Shown: one piece after another, positions 17,221-27,639 of the stretch | Position numbering within the stretch: position 1 is the stretch's first letter | Layout: each line of letters opens with the position of its first letter | NCBI GenBank assembly: GCA_963775825.1 | Contig: CAVZKY010000079.1 | Location: 70,315-134,314, forward strand | Source of the DNA: Bog-532 sp963775825 | GTDB taxonomy: Bacteria; Actinomycetota; Actinomycetes; Streptosporangiales; Streptosporangiaceae | DNA length: 64,000 nucleotides | Direction: 5' to 3' | Translations under genes and position numbers: made by a program | The notes under the pieces: model-generated | Told to the model about the DNA's origin: nothing | Database searches by the model: none | What the model saw: only the letters and a program-made list of their open reading frames with translations

Positions 17221-17340
17221 GTGCGCATCACCGTCCGGCCTCATCTCCGCTCATCAGCCCACCGGCTGGTAGGCGGCAGCCTGCTCCTCGGCGTGGTCAA
17301 CACCGCGGCCGCGGACACCCCAGCCAGGAGACGCAGATGA
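17221..17340 (+). CDS. 39-residue signal-peptide-like small protein
   Basis: A GTG start with AAGGAG 9 nt upstream encodes MRITVRPHLRSSAHRLVGGS and then a hydrophobic LLLGVVNTAAADTPA segment with a possible signal-peptidase site after AAA, ending RRRR. It is either a small secreted peptide or the surviving N-terminus of a lost exported protein. Nothing else codes convincingly in the roughly 500 bp between the emfourin-like gene and the sigma factor. Confidence 0.3.
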   Translation: MRITVRPHLRSSAHRLVGGSLLLGVVNTAAADTPARRRR

Positions 17341-17518
17341 GAGAAGGCCCGGAATGACCTGCACCAGGCCAGCCGGCGGCCATGGCGGCGGCCAGGTGGG
17401 CGGGGCGTGCCCGCCCAGCCGTGGGCGGACTGACAATATGCCAGGAAATGGGAGAAATTTGAAGGGCGGAACGGCAATCCATCGACGCCGCGGGCCCGTA
17501 TGGGACAGTGTGCAGAGG

Positions 17519-18091
17519 ATGGGGATCCCAGCGGACCGGCTGCCGGACGAGACGCTCCTCGCCGGGCTCGGCACGGGTGACGCCGATCTTTCGCTCGCGT
17601 TTGTCCGCCGCTTCCAGCGCGTCGTGTTTGGCGTCGCGCTGACGGTCATCGGCGACCCGGCCACGGCTGAGGACATCGCGCAGCAGACCTTCGAGCGGGC
17701 CTGGCGGCACGCGCAGGTCTATGACTCGCGGCGCGGATCTGTCCGGGCCTGGCTGACGACCATCGCCCATAACCTGGCGGTAAACGTCGTCCGGGCGCGT
17801 ACGTCCGCTCCGGTTGACCCGCAGGATCTTCCGGGCCTGCTGACTGCGATGACCGATACCCCGGAGCGGTTCGCGGTAGCGCATGACAACGCGGCCGGAG
17901 TGCGCCGGGCTCTCGCGGCCCTGCCCGCGGGCCAGGGACGCGCCGTGGCGATGGCCGGGATTTACGGCATGACCGCGCGGCAGATCGCCGAGGCGGAGGG
18001 GATCCCTTTGGGTACGGCGAAGACTCGCATCAGGGACGGCATGGAGAAGCTGCGCTCGGCTTACCTCCGGGAGGATGTAGGCGATGACTGA
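17519..18091 (+). CDS. ECF-type RNA polymerase sigma factor
   Basis: 190 residues from the ATG at 17519; region 2 has DPATAEDIAQQTFERAWRHA and region 4 ends YGMTARQIAEAEGIPLGTAK with the helix-turn-helix. The frame is open further upstream (ATG at 17438), but that extension looks non-native. The stop overlaps the ATG of the next gene by 8 bp, so sigma factor and anti-sigma factor are translationally coupled. It likely controls its own operon and an envelope or redox stress regulon. Target genes cannot be read from the sequence. Confidence 0.9.
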   Translation: MGIPADRLPDETLLAGLGTGDADLSLAFVRRFQRVVFGVALTVIGDPATAEDIAQQTFERAWRHAQVYDSRRGSVRAWLTTIAHNLAVNVVRARTSAPVDPQDLPGLLTAMTDTPERFAVAHDNAAGVRRALAALPAGQGRAVAMAGIYGMTARQIAEAEGIPLGTAKTRIRDGMEKLRSAYLREDVGDD

Positions 18092-18773
18092 GCGACACGA
18101 AATGACCTGCGAGGAGTTCGGCGACATCGCCGCGGAGCTGGCTCTCGGCGTACTCACCGGGCGCGAGCGGGCGCACGCGATCGAGCATCTCGATCAGTGC
18201 GACGCGTGCCGCGAGCACGTCCGTCAGCTGTCGCTCACCGGTGAGGAAATGCTGGGCCTGCTGCCCGGCCAGGAACCGCCGGCGGGATTCGAGACCCGGG
18301 TGATGGGCCGGCTCGGGCTTGCGCCCCAGCGGCCGAAGCGGTCCCGCCGGATGCTGGCCACCGCCGCGGTCCTGCTGGCCGCGGTGGCGTGCGGGCTCGG
18401 AGGATGGGGACTGCGCGGCGTCACGTCGGCACCAGCCACGAGAGGCAGTAGCACCGCTCAGGCCCCGTTGCGATCCGCGGCCCTGCTCACGGCGAGCCAC
18501 CAGATGGCCGGCAAGATCTTCCTCTACGACGGCAACCCGCGCTGGCTGTACATGGCGATGGATACGGACGCGAGCATGAGTTCCGGGACGGTCGTCTGCC
18601 AGCTCGAAGCCACCGGCGGCCGGATCATCACCATCGGATCATTCCGGCTGTACAGCGGGTACGGGTCCTGGGGCAGCCCAGATCCGGTCGATCCCGGTAG
18701 CGTGACGGGAGCCCGGCTGACCTCCCCGAACGGCACCGTGCTGGCCACCGCCTCCTTCACGGCGGCCAAGTAG
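18084..18773 (+). CDS. zinc-binding anti-sigma factor with membrane anchor
   Basis: 229 residues. The N-terminal domain has the HLDQCDACREH zinc motif (HxxxCxxC) of the ZAS family. One membrane helix (MLATAAVLLAAVACGLGG) follows near residue 90, then an extracytoplasmic RskA-like domain with WLYMAMDTDASMSSGTVVCQ. It should hold the upstream ECF sigma factor inactive and release it on an envelope signal. It overlaps the sigma gene by 8 bp. Confidence 0.9.
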   Translation: MTERHEMTCEEFGDIAAELALGVLTGRERAHAIEHLDQCDACREHVRQLSLTGEEMLGLLPGQEPPAGFETRVMGRLGLAPQRPKRSRRMLATAAVLLAAVACGLGGWGLRGVTSAPATRGSSTAQAPLRSAALLTASHQMAGKIFLYDGNPRWLYMAMDTDASMSSGTVVCQLEATGGRIITIGSFRLYSGYGSWGSPDPVDPGSVTGARLTSPNGTVLATASFTAAK

Positions 18774-18815
18774 CAGTCAGGCGGTGCCCGGCATGGGCAG
18801 CCGCCGCCGCACAGG

Positions 18816-18821
18816 TAGTCT
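18816..18821 (+). promoter_or_regulatory. -10 box TAGTCT of a probable leaderless promoter
   Basis: TAGTCT ends 6 nt before the ATG at 18828 with no ribosome binding site between, the spacing expected when the transcript begins at the start codon. Confidence 0.45.
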
Positions 18822-18827
18822 CGCCGT

Positions 18828-19895
18828 ATGGGAAGCGAGACGCTCCCGCCGTTTGGCTTGTCGGAGGCACTCGGCCGCTGGCAGTGGGCACCGGTCGTCA
18901 CGGTCATCGTCGTGACGGCCGCGGCCCTCTACCTGTGGGGCGCCCTCCGGGTGGCGCGCCGTCACCCGGCCCGGCCGTGGCCGCCCTGGCGCACCGGGAT
19001 ATTCCTCGGCGGGCTACTGGTCGTTGTGCTGGCCACCGAGAGCGGTGTGGGCAGCTACGATGACGTGCTGTTCTGGGACCACATGATCCAGCACCTGCTG
19101 CTGATCATGGTCGCCCCCGCGCTGCTGATCGCGGGCCGCCCGATGACCCTGTTGCTGCACGCGAGCCGGAATCCGTTGCATACGTGGGCGAAAAGGGTGC
19201 TGCGATCCCGGGTCGTGGCTGCGCTCACCTGGCCGCCGTTCGGTATCGCGGCGTACACGGCGACGATCGTGGGCCTGCACCTGACCAGCTTCACGGGCCT
19301 GGTGCTGACGAACAGAGCGGTGCACGACGCGGAGCTCGCGCTCTTCATCGTCGTCGGCTACCTGTACCTGCTGCCGCTGGTCGGCAGCGAGCCGATCCGC
19401 TGGCGGCTTTCCTACCCGGTCCGGCTGATCTTCCTGTTCATCGCGATGCCAGTGGACGCGTTCACCGGGGTGGCGCTGGGCTCCTACTCCAGCGACCCGT
19501 TCCCGGTGACCTCCGGTATGCGGGGCCGCACCTGGGGGCCGAGCCCGGTCGACGATGTGCACATCGGTGGCGCGGTGATGTGGGTCGGCGGCTCCGCGAT
19601 CATGTTCGTGCTGATCATGTTCACGTTCCTCGCCTGGGCCCGGCAGGGCCAGCGCAACGATGGCCGGGGCTGGCTCGAAGCGGCCCGCCGCGCCAACCTC
19701 GAGCATCTGACCGGCGTGGGCGCATCGCCCGCGGCCGCGAGCGCCGCGTCACCCGGAACGCCGACCCAGCCCGGGCCACCCGGCCGGCCCTCGAGGCCAG
19801 CCCGTCCGGACATCGACCAGGACGACGACCAGCTCGCCGCCTACAACGCCTTCCTGGCCCGGCTCAACCAGGGCGGCCATCGGCCGCCGTCCTGA
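18828..19895 (+). CDS. ctaG: cytochrome c oxidase assembly protein, CtaG family
   Basis: 355 residues with seven or so membrane helices. The caa3_CtaG signature residues are present: FWDHMIQHLLLIMVAPALL (paired histidines), GRPMTLLL, LHLTSFTGL and AVHDAELALF. The last 80 residues are a Pro-rich cytoplasmic tail. The protein is thought to help insert copper into cytochrome oxidase subunit I. It follows the sigma/anti-sigma pair by 54 bp but has its own apparent leaderless promoter. Confidence 0.9.
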   Translation: MGSETLPPFGLSEALGRWQWAPVVTVIVVTAAALYLWGALRVARRHPARPWPPWRTGIFLGGLLVVVLATESGVGSYDDVLFWDHMIQHLLLIMVAPALLIAGRPMTLLLHASRNPLHTWAKRVLRSRVVAALTWPPFGIAAYTATIVGLHLTSFTGLVLTNRAVHDAELALFIVVGYLYLLPLVGSEPIRWRLSYPVRLIFLFIAMPVDAFTGVALGSYSSDPFPVTSGMRGRTWGPSPVDDVHIGGAVMWVGGSAIMFVLIMFTFLAWARQGQRNDGRGWLEAARRANLEHLTGVGASPAAASAASPGTPTQPGPPGRPSRPARPDIDQDDDQLAAYNAFLARLNQGGHRPPS

Positions 19896-20011
19896 CCGGG
19901 CCGGGGATCGCCGCCCGTGCCCGCTCGTTCCGCTGGATCCGAACGTTGGCTGAGCGCGACACGCCGGTAGGGGTGTCTACGGAAATCTAAGGATCTTCCT
20001 AGATCACGGCA

Positions 20012-20017
20012 TAGAGT
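20012..20017 (+). promoter_or_regulatory. -10 box TAGAGT of a probable leaderless promoter
   Basis: TAGAGT ends 8 nt before the GTG at 20026; no Shine-Dalgarno sequence. Confidence 0.4.
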
Positions 20018-20025
20018 TCGATGCT

Positions 20026-21210
20026 GTGGACCCGGTCAGAAACCCCTACGCCCCCGGCGCCGGCCAGCGGCCTCCCGAGCTCGCCGGACGCGACCGTGAA
20101 ATCAGCCAGTTCGAGGTGGTGCTGGAACGCGTCGCCCGCGGGCGCCCCGAGCGCAGCATGGTGCTGACCGGCCTGCGCGGCGTGGGCAAGACTGTCCTGC
20201 TCAACACGTTCCGCTCGATGGCGATGCAGCGGCTGTGGGGCACCGGGAAAATCGAGGCGCGGCCCGAGCAGTCGATCCGCCGCCCGGTCGCGGCGGCGCT
20301 GCACATGGCGGTACGTGAGCTGGCCCCGCGTCATCGCGCCCCCGACCGGATCGAGCAGTTCCTCGCCGTGCTCAAGGCGTTCGCGCTCCGCGACCCGAAA
20401 GCGCCGAAGGGCAGCTCGGTGACCATCCAGCTCGGGATCGACGTGCCGGCCGCGCGCGGCCGCGCCGACTCCGGCGATCTGGAGATCGACCTGACCGAAC
20501 TGTTCAGCGACGCCGCGTCGGTCGCCGCCGATCTGAGCGTGGGGATCGCGCTGTTCATCGACGAAATGCAGGACGTGCCGGCGCCTGACATCTCCGCCCT
20601 GTGTGCCGCCTGCCATGAGCTGTCCCAGAACGGTGGCCCGCTGATCGTCGTCGGGGCCGGCCTGCCGCACCTGCCGTCCGTGCTGTCCGCGAGCAAGAGC
20701 TATTCCGAACGGCTGTTCCGCTACGTCCGGATCGACCGGCTGGAGCGCTCCGCGGCCGACCTGGCGCTGATCGCCCCGGCGCAACGGGAGGACGTGACCT
20801 TTGATCCGGGCGCTCTGGACGCGCTGTACCAGGCAGCCGACGGCTACCCCTACTTCGTGCAGGCCTACGGCAAGGTGACCTGGGACGTCGCGGCGGCCAG
20901 CCCGGTGACGGCGAAGGACGTGCGGGTCGCGGCGCCCGAGGCTGAAGGGGAGCTCGCGGTGGGATTTTTCGGCAGCAGGTACGAGCGGGCTACCCCTTCC
21001 GAACGCGAATACATGCGGGCGATGGCCGGCCTCGGGGATGACCCGGTGCCGACGTCGGCGGTTGCCGAAGAGCTCAGTCGTAAGCCCTCCAGCCTGTCAC
21101 CTGCGCGTGACGGGCTGATCAAGAAGGGCCTGATCTACAGCTCAGAACGTGGCCTCATCGCCTTTACCGTGCCGCATTTCGGCAAGTTCCTGCGCTCTCA
21201 GCCGGCCTAG
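20026..21210 (+). CDS. stand-alone AAA ATPase with C-terminal winged helix
   Basis: 394 residues. RPPELAGRDREISQF begins the AAA_16/archaeal-ATPase-like domain; Walker A is GLRGVGKT at 49-56 and Walker B is LFIDEMQD at 176-183, followed by the sensor region VGAGLPHLP. The C-terminal 100 residues (SEREYMRAMAGLGDD, VAEELSRKPSSLSPARDGLI) form a winged-helix module. This architecture belongs to the STAND-like ATP-binding proteins common in actinomycetes, whose role is unclear. No partner gene is adjacent. Confidence 0.85.
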   Translation: MDPVRNPYAPGAGQRPPELAGRDREISQFEVVLERVARGRPERSMVLTGLRGVGKTVLLNTFRSMAMQRLWGTGKIEARPEQSIRRPVAAALHMAVRELAPRHRAPDRIEQFLAVLKAFALRDPKAPKGSSVTIQLGIDVPAARGRADSGDLEIDLTELFSDAASVAADLSVGIALFIDEMQDVPAPDISALCAACHELSQNGGPLIVVGAGLPHLPSVLSASKSYSERLFRYVRIDRLERSAADLALIAPAQREDVTFDPGALDALYQAADGYPYFVQAYGKVTWDVAAASPVTAKDVRVAAPEAEGELAVGFFGSRYERATPSEREYMRAMAGLGDDPVPTSAVAEELSRKPSSLSPARDGLIKKGLIYSSERGLIAFTVPHFGKFLRSQPA

Positions 21211-21330
21211 CGGCCCAGACCTGGACGCACCGTCGCGGGCCTGGGCGGACCCGGCCGGGTGCCGTTCCGCGATGGACCCGGGGGGCTTCTTGGCCGTTCT
21301 ATGGCTCTCTATTGCCAGCCGAATATTTGC

Positions 21331-22404
21331 TTAGAAAGGCGCAGAACCACGCTGCCCGGCCTGCCGGGCCAGCGCCTTGCCGCGCGACGGAGCGGCCAGG
21401 CCCGCGAGCGGCCGGCTGACAGCGCGGTGCCGTGTCACGTCCAGCGGGTGCGGGACGTCCGTGGCCCGCTGCGCGGACGGCGGGCGTGTGATGTCCAGTT
21501 CGGGCTGACGGCGGGACTGGGACGGCTCGGCCGCCAGCCCGTGCGCGGCCAGCGGCTCCGGAACGGCCCGGGAGCGGCCGGCCAGCCCGGTCAGGATCTC
21601 GTCGGTAAAGGCATCCAGCACGGCCGCGCGGATCTGCGGACGACGTGACTTCAGGTACACGCCGAAGACAACGTCGACGCTCCGGCCGCTGGCCTCGCCC
21701 GCATAGAGCAGATACCGCCAGCAGCCCTCGCGCCAGATGTCGACGGGTGCCGCTGAGGTGACCACCGGCGCGTACCGGCGCCACTGCGTGCTGCCGCCCA
21801 GCGCGGCGAGCGTCCGCTCCACGCTGATCAGCCGTACCTCGCAGGGCTCCGAGTAGCCGAGCCGGATCATTGCCTCGCCGATTTCCGGCGACAGCGCCGC
21901 AAGGAGCAGGAGTTCGGCGGTGAGGAGCCCGATCCACAGCTCAGCCTGGGATGCGGACACCGCCATCCGCAGCGGAGGCTGCCCGATAGTGGCCAGGGCC
22001 GCTGCGGCGAGCAGGGCGGCCCGGGCGATGGTGCGTACGCTCACAGGCGTGACACTCAGCTCACCGAAACATCCACAGCCCGCACCGGGGCGCCGTTCCC
22101 GCAGCTCGACCAGCGCGCCCACGGCGATCAGGAACAAGACGGCCGTGCCCGCGCGGACGAGGGTCGCCGCCAGGCCAGCGCCCGCCCAGCCGGCGGTTAG
22201 CAGCAGCGCGATGCCCAGCCCAAGCTCGGTCGCGCACATGCCCACCGCGACGGGACAGCGTAGCCGGAGCGGGAAGAGCGCGGTCGGCCCGAGACCCGCT
22301 CTGATCTCCCGCGTGCGCAGCGCGCGGAATGCCTTCGCCCCGCAGCCGCCGAGCAGCATAACGGTCAGGAGCGGAATCTGCACCTCCCTGATCGCACTGA
22401 GCAT
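21331..22404 (-). CDS. MauE/DoxX-like membrane protein
   Basis: 357 residues with four or five membrane helices, then a cytoplasmic C-terminal region. GAGCGCFGELS fits the CGCFG motif of MauE-type proteins, which are linked to disulphide or redox chemistry in the envelope. The start ATG at 22404 lies 2 nt after the stop of the upstream gene, so the two are coupled. The last 70 residues are rich in Arg, Pro and Ala, with no fold. Function not established. Confidence 0.7.
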   Translation of the reverse strand: MLSAIREVQIPLLTVMLLGGCGAKAFRALRTREIRAGLGPTALFPLRLRCPVAVGMCATELGLGIALLLTAGWAGAGLAATLVRAGTAVLFLIAVGALVELRERRPGAGCGCFGELSVTPVSVRTIARAALLAAAALATIGQPPLRMAVSASQAELWIGLLTAELLLLAALSPEIGEAMIRLGYSEPCEVRLISVERTLAALGGSTQWRRYAPVVTSAAPVDIWREGCWRYLLYAGEASGRSVDVVFGVYLKSRRPQIRAAVLDAFTDEILTGLAGRSRAVPEPLAAHGLAAEPSQSRRQPELDITRPPSAQRATDVPHPLDVTRHRAVSRPLAGLAAPSRGKALARQAGQRGSAPF

Positions 22405-22406
22405 CG

Positions 22407-23642
22407 TCAGCCGCCAATCGTGATCGTCGCGTTGAAGCATCCGCGGTCAAGCTCGCCACCGAGATCGACGAACGCGGACATGGTCAGGTCGGCCACCCGG
22501 CCGCGCGGTGACGTGCCGCAGGTGACGCACCGATCGCAGAACAGCCGCGATGCGGCCCCGCAGGCGGTGACCGGCAGCTCCCGGGCGCGCTGGGCGCAGT
22601 CGTTACGGATCCGCAGCACGCTGCCCATGGACAGGTAGGGCAGGCGGACGCAGCCAGGCCCGGCCTGATGCGGGTCCACCGCGTAACGCTCCGCGCTGCG
22701 GAAGTCACTTGGGCAGCGCGCTGCATGAATGCCGGCTGCGGCGGCCACGTACGGGGCCTCACCATGAAAGCCGGTGACGCGGCCGCCCGCGGGCCCGCGC
22801 GTATGGCGGCCACCGCTCGCGCAGTCCCCGTCCGCGCTCAGGGCGGAGTCGCCAAGCCGGGCGCAGCCTTCGCAGCCGGTCTCCGGGTCGAGAGCCGGAT
22901 AGGCGACACCGAGCAGGTCATCGGGTTCTTCACCGGGTTCGTGCCACGTCGCCGTGCCGCTGATCGAGTCCGGGATGTGCCCGCTGACCATCGGTGGGCT
23001 CGGCGGCTGATCAGCGCGGTAAGGCGGCTGAGACGTCGCTGGGATCAGCCCTTCCACGAATCCCGGGCGCCGGAGCCCGATCACATCGATCAGGTAGCCA
23101 GGCTGCAGGCGCGGGAATCGCACCTGGATACGCCCGGTGGCGTACGGCGGGATGACGAGGATTTTGCGCCCCTTCTCGGTTCCCTCGTCGACCAGTAGCG
23201 TGCCGGCTTCCCGCTCCACGATCGTCCCGGTGACCCGGCCGATTTCCGCCCATATCCGGTCAGCCACCGCAATCCGCGCATAATTGCGCTTCACAATTGC
23301 CGTATCCCCTTGCCTGAGCGCCGTCGGTGCCACCACGCCGCAGCGCCAAGCGGTGGTGGATGCCGCCAGCGTCAGCCGCTCTTCCCCGGCCGCGGTCTGG
23401 AGAATGAGCAAATGTGGGCTAACATCAAGTACAGTGCCAGTGACTGCGTGTGTCGCTCCGCTGTTCAAGACGTCGGGTGAAGGCGCTGATGACATCGGCT
23501 CGCGATCGTCGGCCCTGCCGAACAGCGCTGACTTGAGCAGCCGGCGGCGGGCGTAGCGTGCGGTAGTAATAGCGTCCGTGCGATCATTGACGGACGGGCT
23601 ATGGTCGTGCACGCCCCGCACTTGCCCCCCATGGGATTGCAT
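22407..23642 (-). CDS. cysteine-rich protein with OB-like and double-psi-barrel-like domains
   Basis: About 411 residues from the ATG at 23642 (AAGGGA 6 nt upstream). The N-terminus has RRRLLKSALFGRA, then an OB-like section (VTGTVLDVSPHLLILQT, ILVIPPYATGRIQVRFP), a Cys-rich centre (ETGCEGCARLGDSALSADGD) and a C-terminus of the RlpA/expansin type: RLPYLSMGSVLRIRNDCAQR and VADLTMSAFVDLGGELDRG. About ten cysteines suggest disulphides or metal binding. It is coupled to the MauE-like gene, hinting that the partner keeps its cysteines in the right redox state. No family name can be given with confidence. Confidence 0.6.
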   Translation of the reverse strand: MQSHGGQVRGVHDHSPSVNDRTDAITTARYARRRLLKSALFGRADDREPMSSAPSPDVLNSGATHAVTGTVLDVSPHLLILQTAAGEERLTLAASTTAWRCGVVAPTALRQGDTAIVKRNYARIAVADRIWAEIGRVTGTIVEREAGTLLVDEGTEKGRKILVIPPYATGRIQVRFPRLQPGYLIDVIGLRRPGFVEGLIPATSQPPYRADQPPSPPMVSGHIPDSISGTATWHEPGEEPDDLLGVAYPALDPETGCEGCARLGDSALSADGDCASGGRHTRGPAGGRVTGFHGEAPYVAAAAGIHAARCPSDFRSAERYAVDPHQAGPGCVRLPYLSMGSVLRIRNDCAQRARELPVTACGAASRLFCDRCVTCGTSPRGRVADLTMSAFVDLGGELDRGCFNATITIGG

Positions 23643-23832
23643 GCCTGGTCCCTTGACGATGCTTACCATGGGTGGCCTACGTCAAGCGGATCAGCAACCT
23701 TTTTGAAATCACTACGCAGAGGTACATTTGCCCCGCCTCGAAATCGCGTCCGAAACGGTCGTTCGAGCCGAGCAGACCCGAGCGCTGCCGCGGACATCTC
23801 TCAGGTGGTGGTGCGCGCCCGGTTACTTTGGG

Positions 23833-23838
23833 TAGCGT
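23833..23838 (+). promoter_or_regulatory. -10 box TAGCGT of a probable leaderless promoter
   Basis: TAGCGT ends 6 nt before the ATG at 23845 with only ACCCCC between. Confidence 0.45.
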
Positions 23839-23844
23839 ACCCCC

Positions 23845-24596
23845 ATGAGGACCCGGATCGGCCGTGCTGGTGAGTGGGTATGGCCTGACACCGATGTCCC
23901 GGATCGGCCGCCGTGTGGTGGCCAGGACCGGAATGATCCGGGCCTCCGAGCCGATCTCGGTCCGGATGGGGAGGCTGCCTTCCGGGAGTACGTTACGGCT
24001 CGCGGCGCCACGCTCCTGAGGATCGCCCTGCTGCTGACCGGCAACCGCGCCGATGCCGAGGATCTGCTGCAGGCGGCGCTGGCCAAGACCTACCTGGCCT
24101 GGGACCGGATCCACGATCGGGCCGCGCTCGACGCATACGTCAAGCGCGCCATGGTCAACACCCAGATCTCCTGGTGGCGCAGGCGGCGGGTCGAGGAGTT
24201 CCCCACCGGGCAGATCCCGGACCGGGCGGTGGCCGAGCAGTTGCCGCCGAGCGAACTGCAGGACACGGTGCGCCGGGCCCTGGACCGGCTGCCGCAGCGG
24301 ATGCGGGCCGCAGTGGTCCTCCGCTACTACGAGGACATGAGCGAGCCCGAGATCGCGGACGTCCTGGGTGTGAGCCGGGGGACCGTCAAGAGCACCGTGT
24401 CCCGCGCCGTCGCGAAGCTTCGGATCGACGCCGAGCTGGCCGGGCTGCCGGCCCGGGCACGTGGGACCGGCCGGTACCTGACCGGCCGCCATGGCATACC
24501 CCGCCCTGCCTGTGGGAATATCAGCGCAACAAGCCTGAGTGCGGAATCTGCCCGGGCCCGGCGCGAATCCACGAGGTGGTGGCCGTGCGTAGCACG

Positions 24597-24600
<4 letters not shown>
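23845..24600 (+). CDS. SigE-family ECF sigma factor
   Basis: 251 residues. FREYVTARGATLLRIALLLT and ADAEDLLQAALAKTYLAWDR are the SigE-family region 2; MRAAVVLRYYEDMSEPEIAD and LGVSRGTVKSTVSRAVAKLR are region 4 with the helix-turn-helix. A tail of about 60 residues after region 4 has no recognisable domain. No anti-sigma gene is adjacent. The stop TGA overlaps the ATG of the acyl-CoA ligase (ATGA), so the two proteins are made together. Divergent from the DPBB/MauE pair. Confidence 0.88.
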
Positions 24601-26222
<1,622 letters not shown>

Positions 26223-26295
26223 CGCCGCCACACCGGATACGCTTACCCGCGTCAGGACGGGTCGCGGTAGGCTGACACGCACTGTCCCGACGGTG

Positions 26296-26385
26296 GGAGG
26301 CTTCGCCTAGTCCGGTCTATGGCGCCGCACTGCTAATGCGGTTGGGGTCTACAGCCCCTCCGGGGTTCAAATCCCCGAGCCTCCG
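26296..26385 (+). tRNA. tRNA-Ser (anticodon GCT)
   Basis: 90-nt class II tRNA. GGAGGCT (26296-26302) pairs with AGCCTCC (26378-26384), discriminator G. The anticodon arm CCGCA-CTGCTAA-TGCGG gives GCT. CCA is not encoded. Confidence 0.96.
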
Positions 26386-26395
26386 CAGCCGACAT

Positions 26396-26422
26396 GCCCT
26401 CTCCCGGAAATCGGGAGAGGGC
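26396..26422 (+). terminator. hairpin terminator after tRNA-Ser(GCT)
   Basis: GCCCTCTCCCG (26396-26406), a GAAAT loop and CGGGAGAGGGC (26412-26422) form a perfect 11-bp stem 10 nt after the tRNA. Confidence 0.8.
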
Positions 26423-26484
26423 GTCACAACGTCCCTGGCCATCAAGGTCGCCGTTTGGGTGGCCATCGCCTTACCAGCGAGTGA

Positions 26485-27324
26485 TCACGCAGCCAGAGCG
26501 CCCGCTGTCTGCGCCGGCTGGCCATCGCGGAGGAAGCTTGTGATGATCGGCGCCACGCGGGCCGGGCTGTCCATCAGCATCAGGTGACCGCCGCCCTCAA
26601 TGGTGTGAAGCTGGGCGTGGGGGATCAGCGCCGCCATGATCCGGTGGTTGAGCCGCGGCGCGATCGGGTCGTCGTCGCCGCAGATGACGAGCGTAGGCTG
26701 GCGGATCGCCCATAGCCACGGCAGGCTCGTCCAGCCAACGAGCGGAGCCATGTTGTGCAGGGCCGCCGGGATGTTCGGCGGGCTGCAGATGGGCATGGCT
26801 CGCAAGAGCTCTGGCGCGGTGCGCAGGCGGCCGCCGAATGTGTCACCCGCGATCTCCTCCATCCGGCTGCGGTGACTCCCGGGATGGATGATGTGCCAGA
26901 GCGCTGTCGGGTGGCCGGGGATGGCGAATGCCCCGAAAGAGGTGGAGGCGAGCACCAGGCGGCGCACCCGGCCCGGATGGCAGATCGCCATGTGCTGTGC
27001 GACGGCGCCGCCGAAGGACGCGCCAAGCACGTGGGCGGATTCGATGCCAAGCTCGTCGAGCAGGGCAGTGCCGACAGATGCCAGCGCCTGCATGCTCATC
27101 GGCAGGGCGGGCCTCGGCGAGCCGCCGATGCCTGGCGGGTCGAACGCGATGATGCGGAATCCGGTCAGGTAGGGCAGCAGTGGCTCCCACACCTCAGCCC
27201 GGGACCAGATGGGGGAGTACATCAGCAGGGGCTCGCCCTCCCCCCGGATCTGGGCGTGGATGCGACGCCCGCTGAGACGAAACTCCCGGTCTGTGATGCG
27301 TTCGGCCGGTGTGACCGGTGTCAT
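26485..27324 (-). CDS. alpha/beta hydrolase, PHA-depolymerase-like
   Basis: 279 residues from the ATG at 27324 (GGAGGAG 8 nt upstream). The fold markers run in order: FDPPGIGGSPRPALP, nucleophile GASFGG (Ser 103), the aspartate in CGDDDPIAP and the histidine in EGGGHLMLMD. WTSLPWLWAIRQPTLVICGD resembles the intracellular poly(3-hydroxyalkanoate) depolymerase PhaZ group. It may release hydroxyacids from storage polymer, but other esters are possible. No PHA synthase is nearby. Confidence 0.75.
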   Translation of the reverse strand: MTPVTPAERITDREFRLSGRRIHAQIRGEGEPLLMYSPIWSRAEVWEPLLPYLTGFRIIAFDPPGIGGSPRPALPMSMQALASVGTALLDELGIESAHVLGASFGGAVAQHMAICHPGRVRRLVLASTSFGAFAIPGHPTALWHIIHPGSHRSRMEEIAGDTFGGRLRTAPELLRAMPICSPPNIPAALHNMAPLVGWTSLPWLWAIRQPTLVICGDDDPIAPRLNHRIMAALIPHAQLHTIEGGGHLMLMDSPARVAPIITSFLRDGQPAQTAGALAA

Positions 27325-27639
27325 GGAAACTCCTCCGTCATCGGTACGTTGGTGCCTCTTGACCTGGAGGCCGCCGTCCGTCACCTGTCATTTCGCCCCC
27401 TTAGCCCCGGCGCACAGGGTGGGGCTGGTGGACCTGTAGGCACAGGTTGTACAGGTCGGCCACGCCGGGCCAGAACGGATCGGCCCATCTGCCGGGGACC
27501 TACGTCCCGTTACCGTGCGCCGATTCGCCGCGCCGACACGGAGCAGGCATCAGCGGGATCGCTGCTGAGCAGCGGTCCACCCAGCACACACCGCAAGCGT
27601 GAACCGCTGCGTTTTCTGCCGGTCGCCGCGCTGGCCGGG

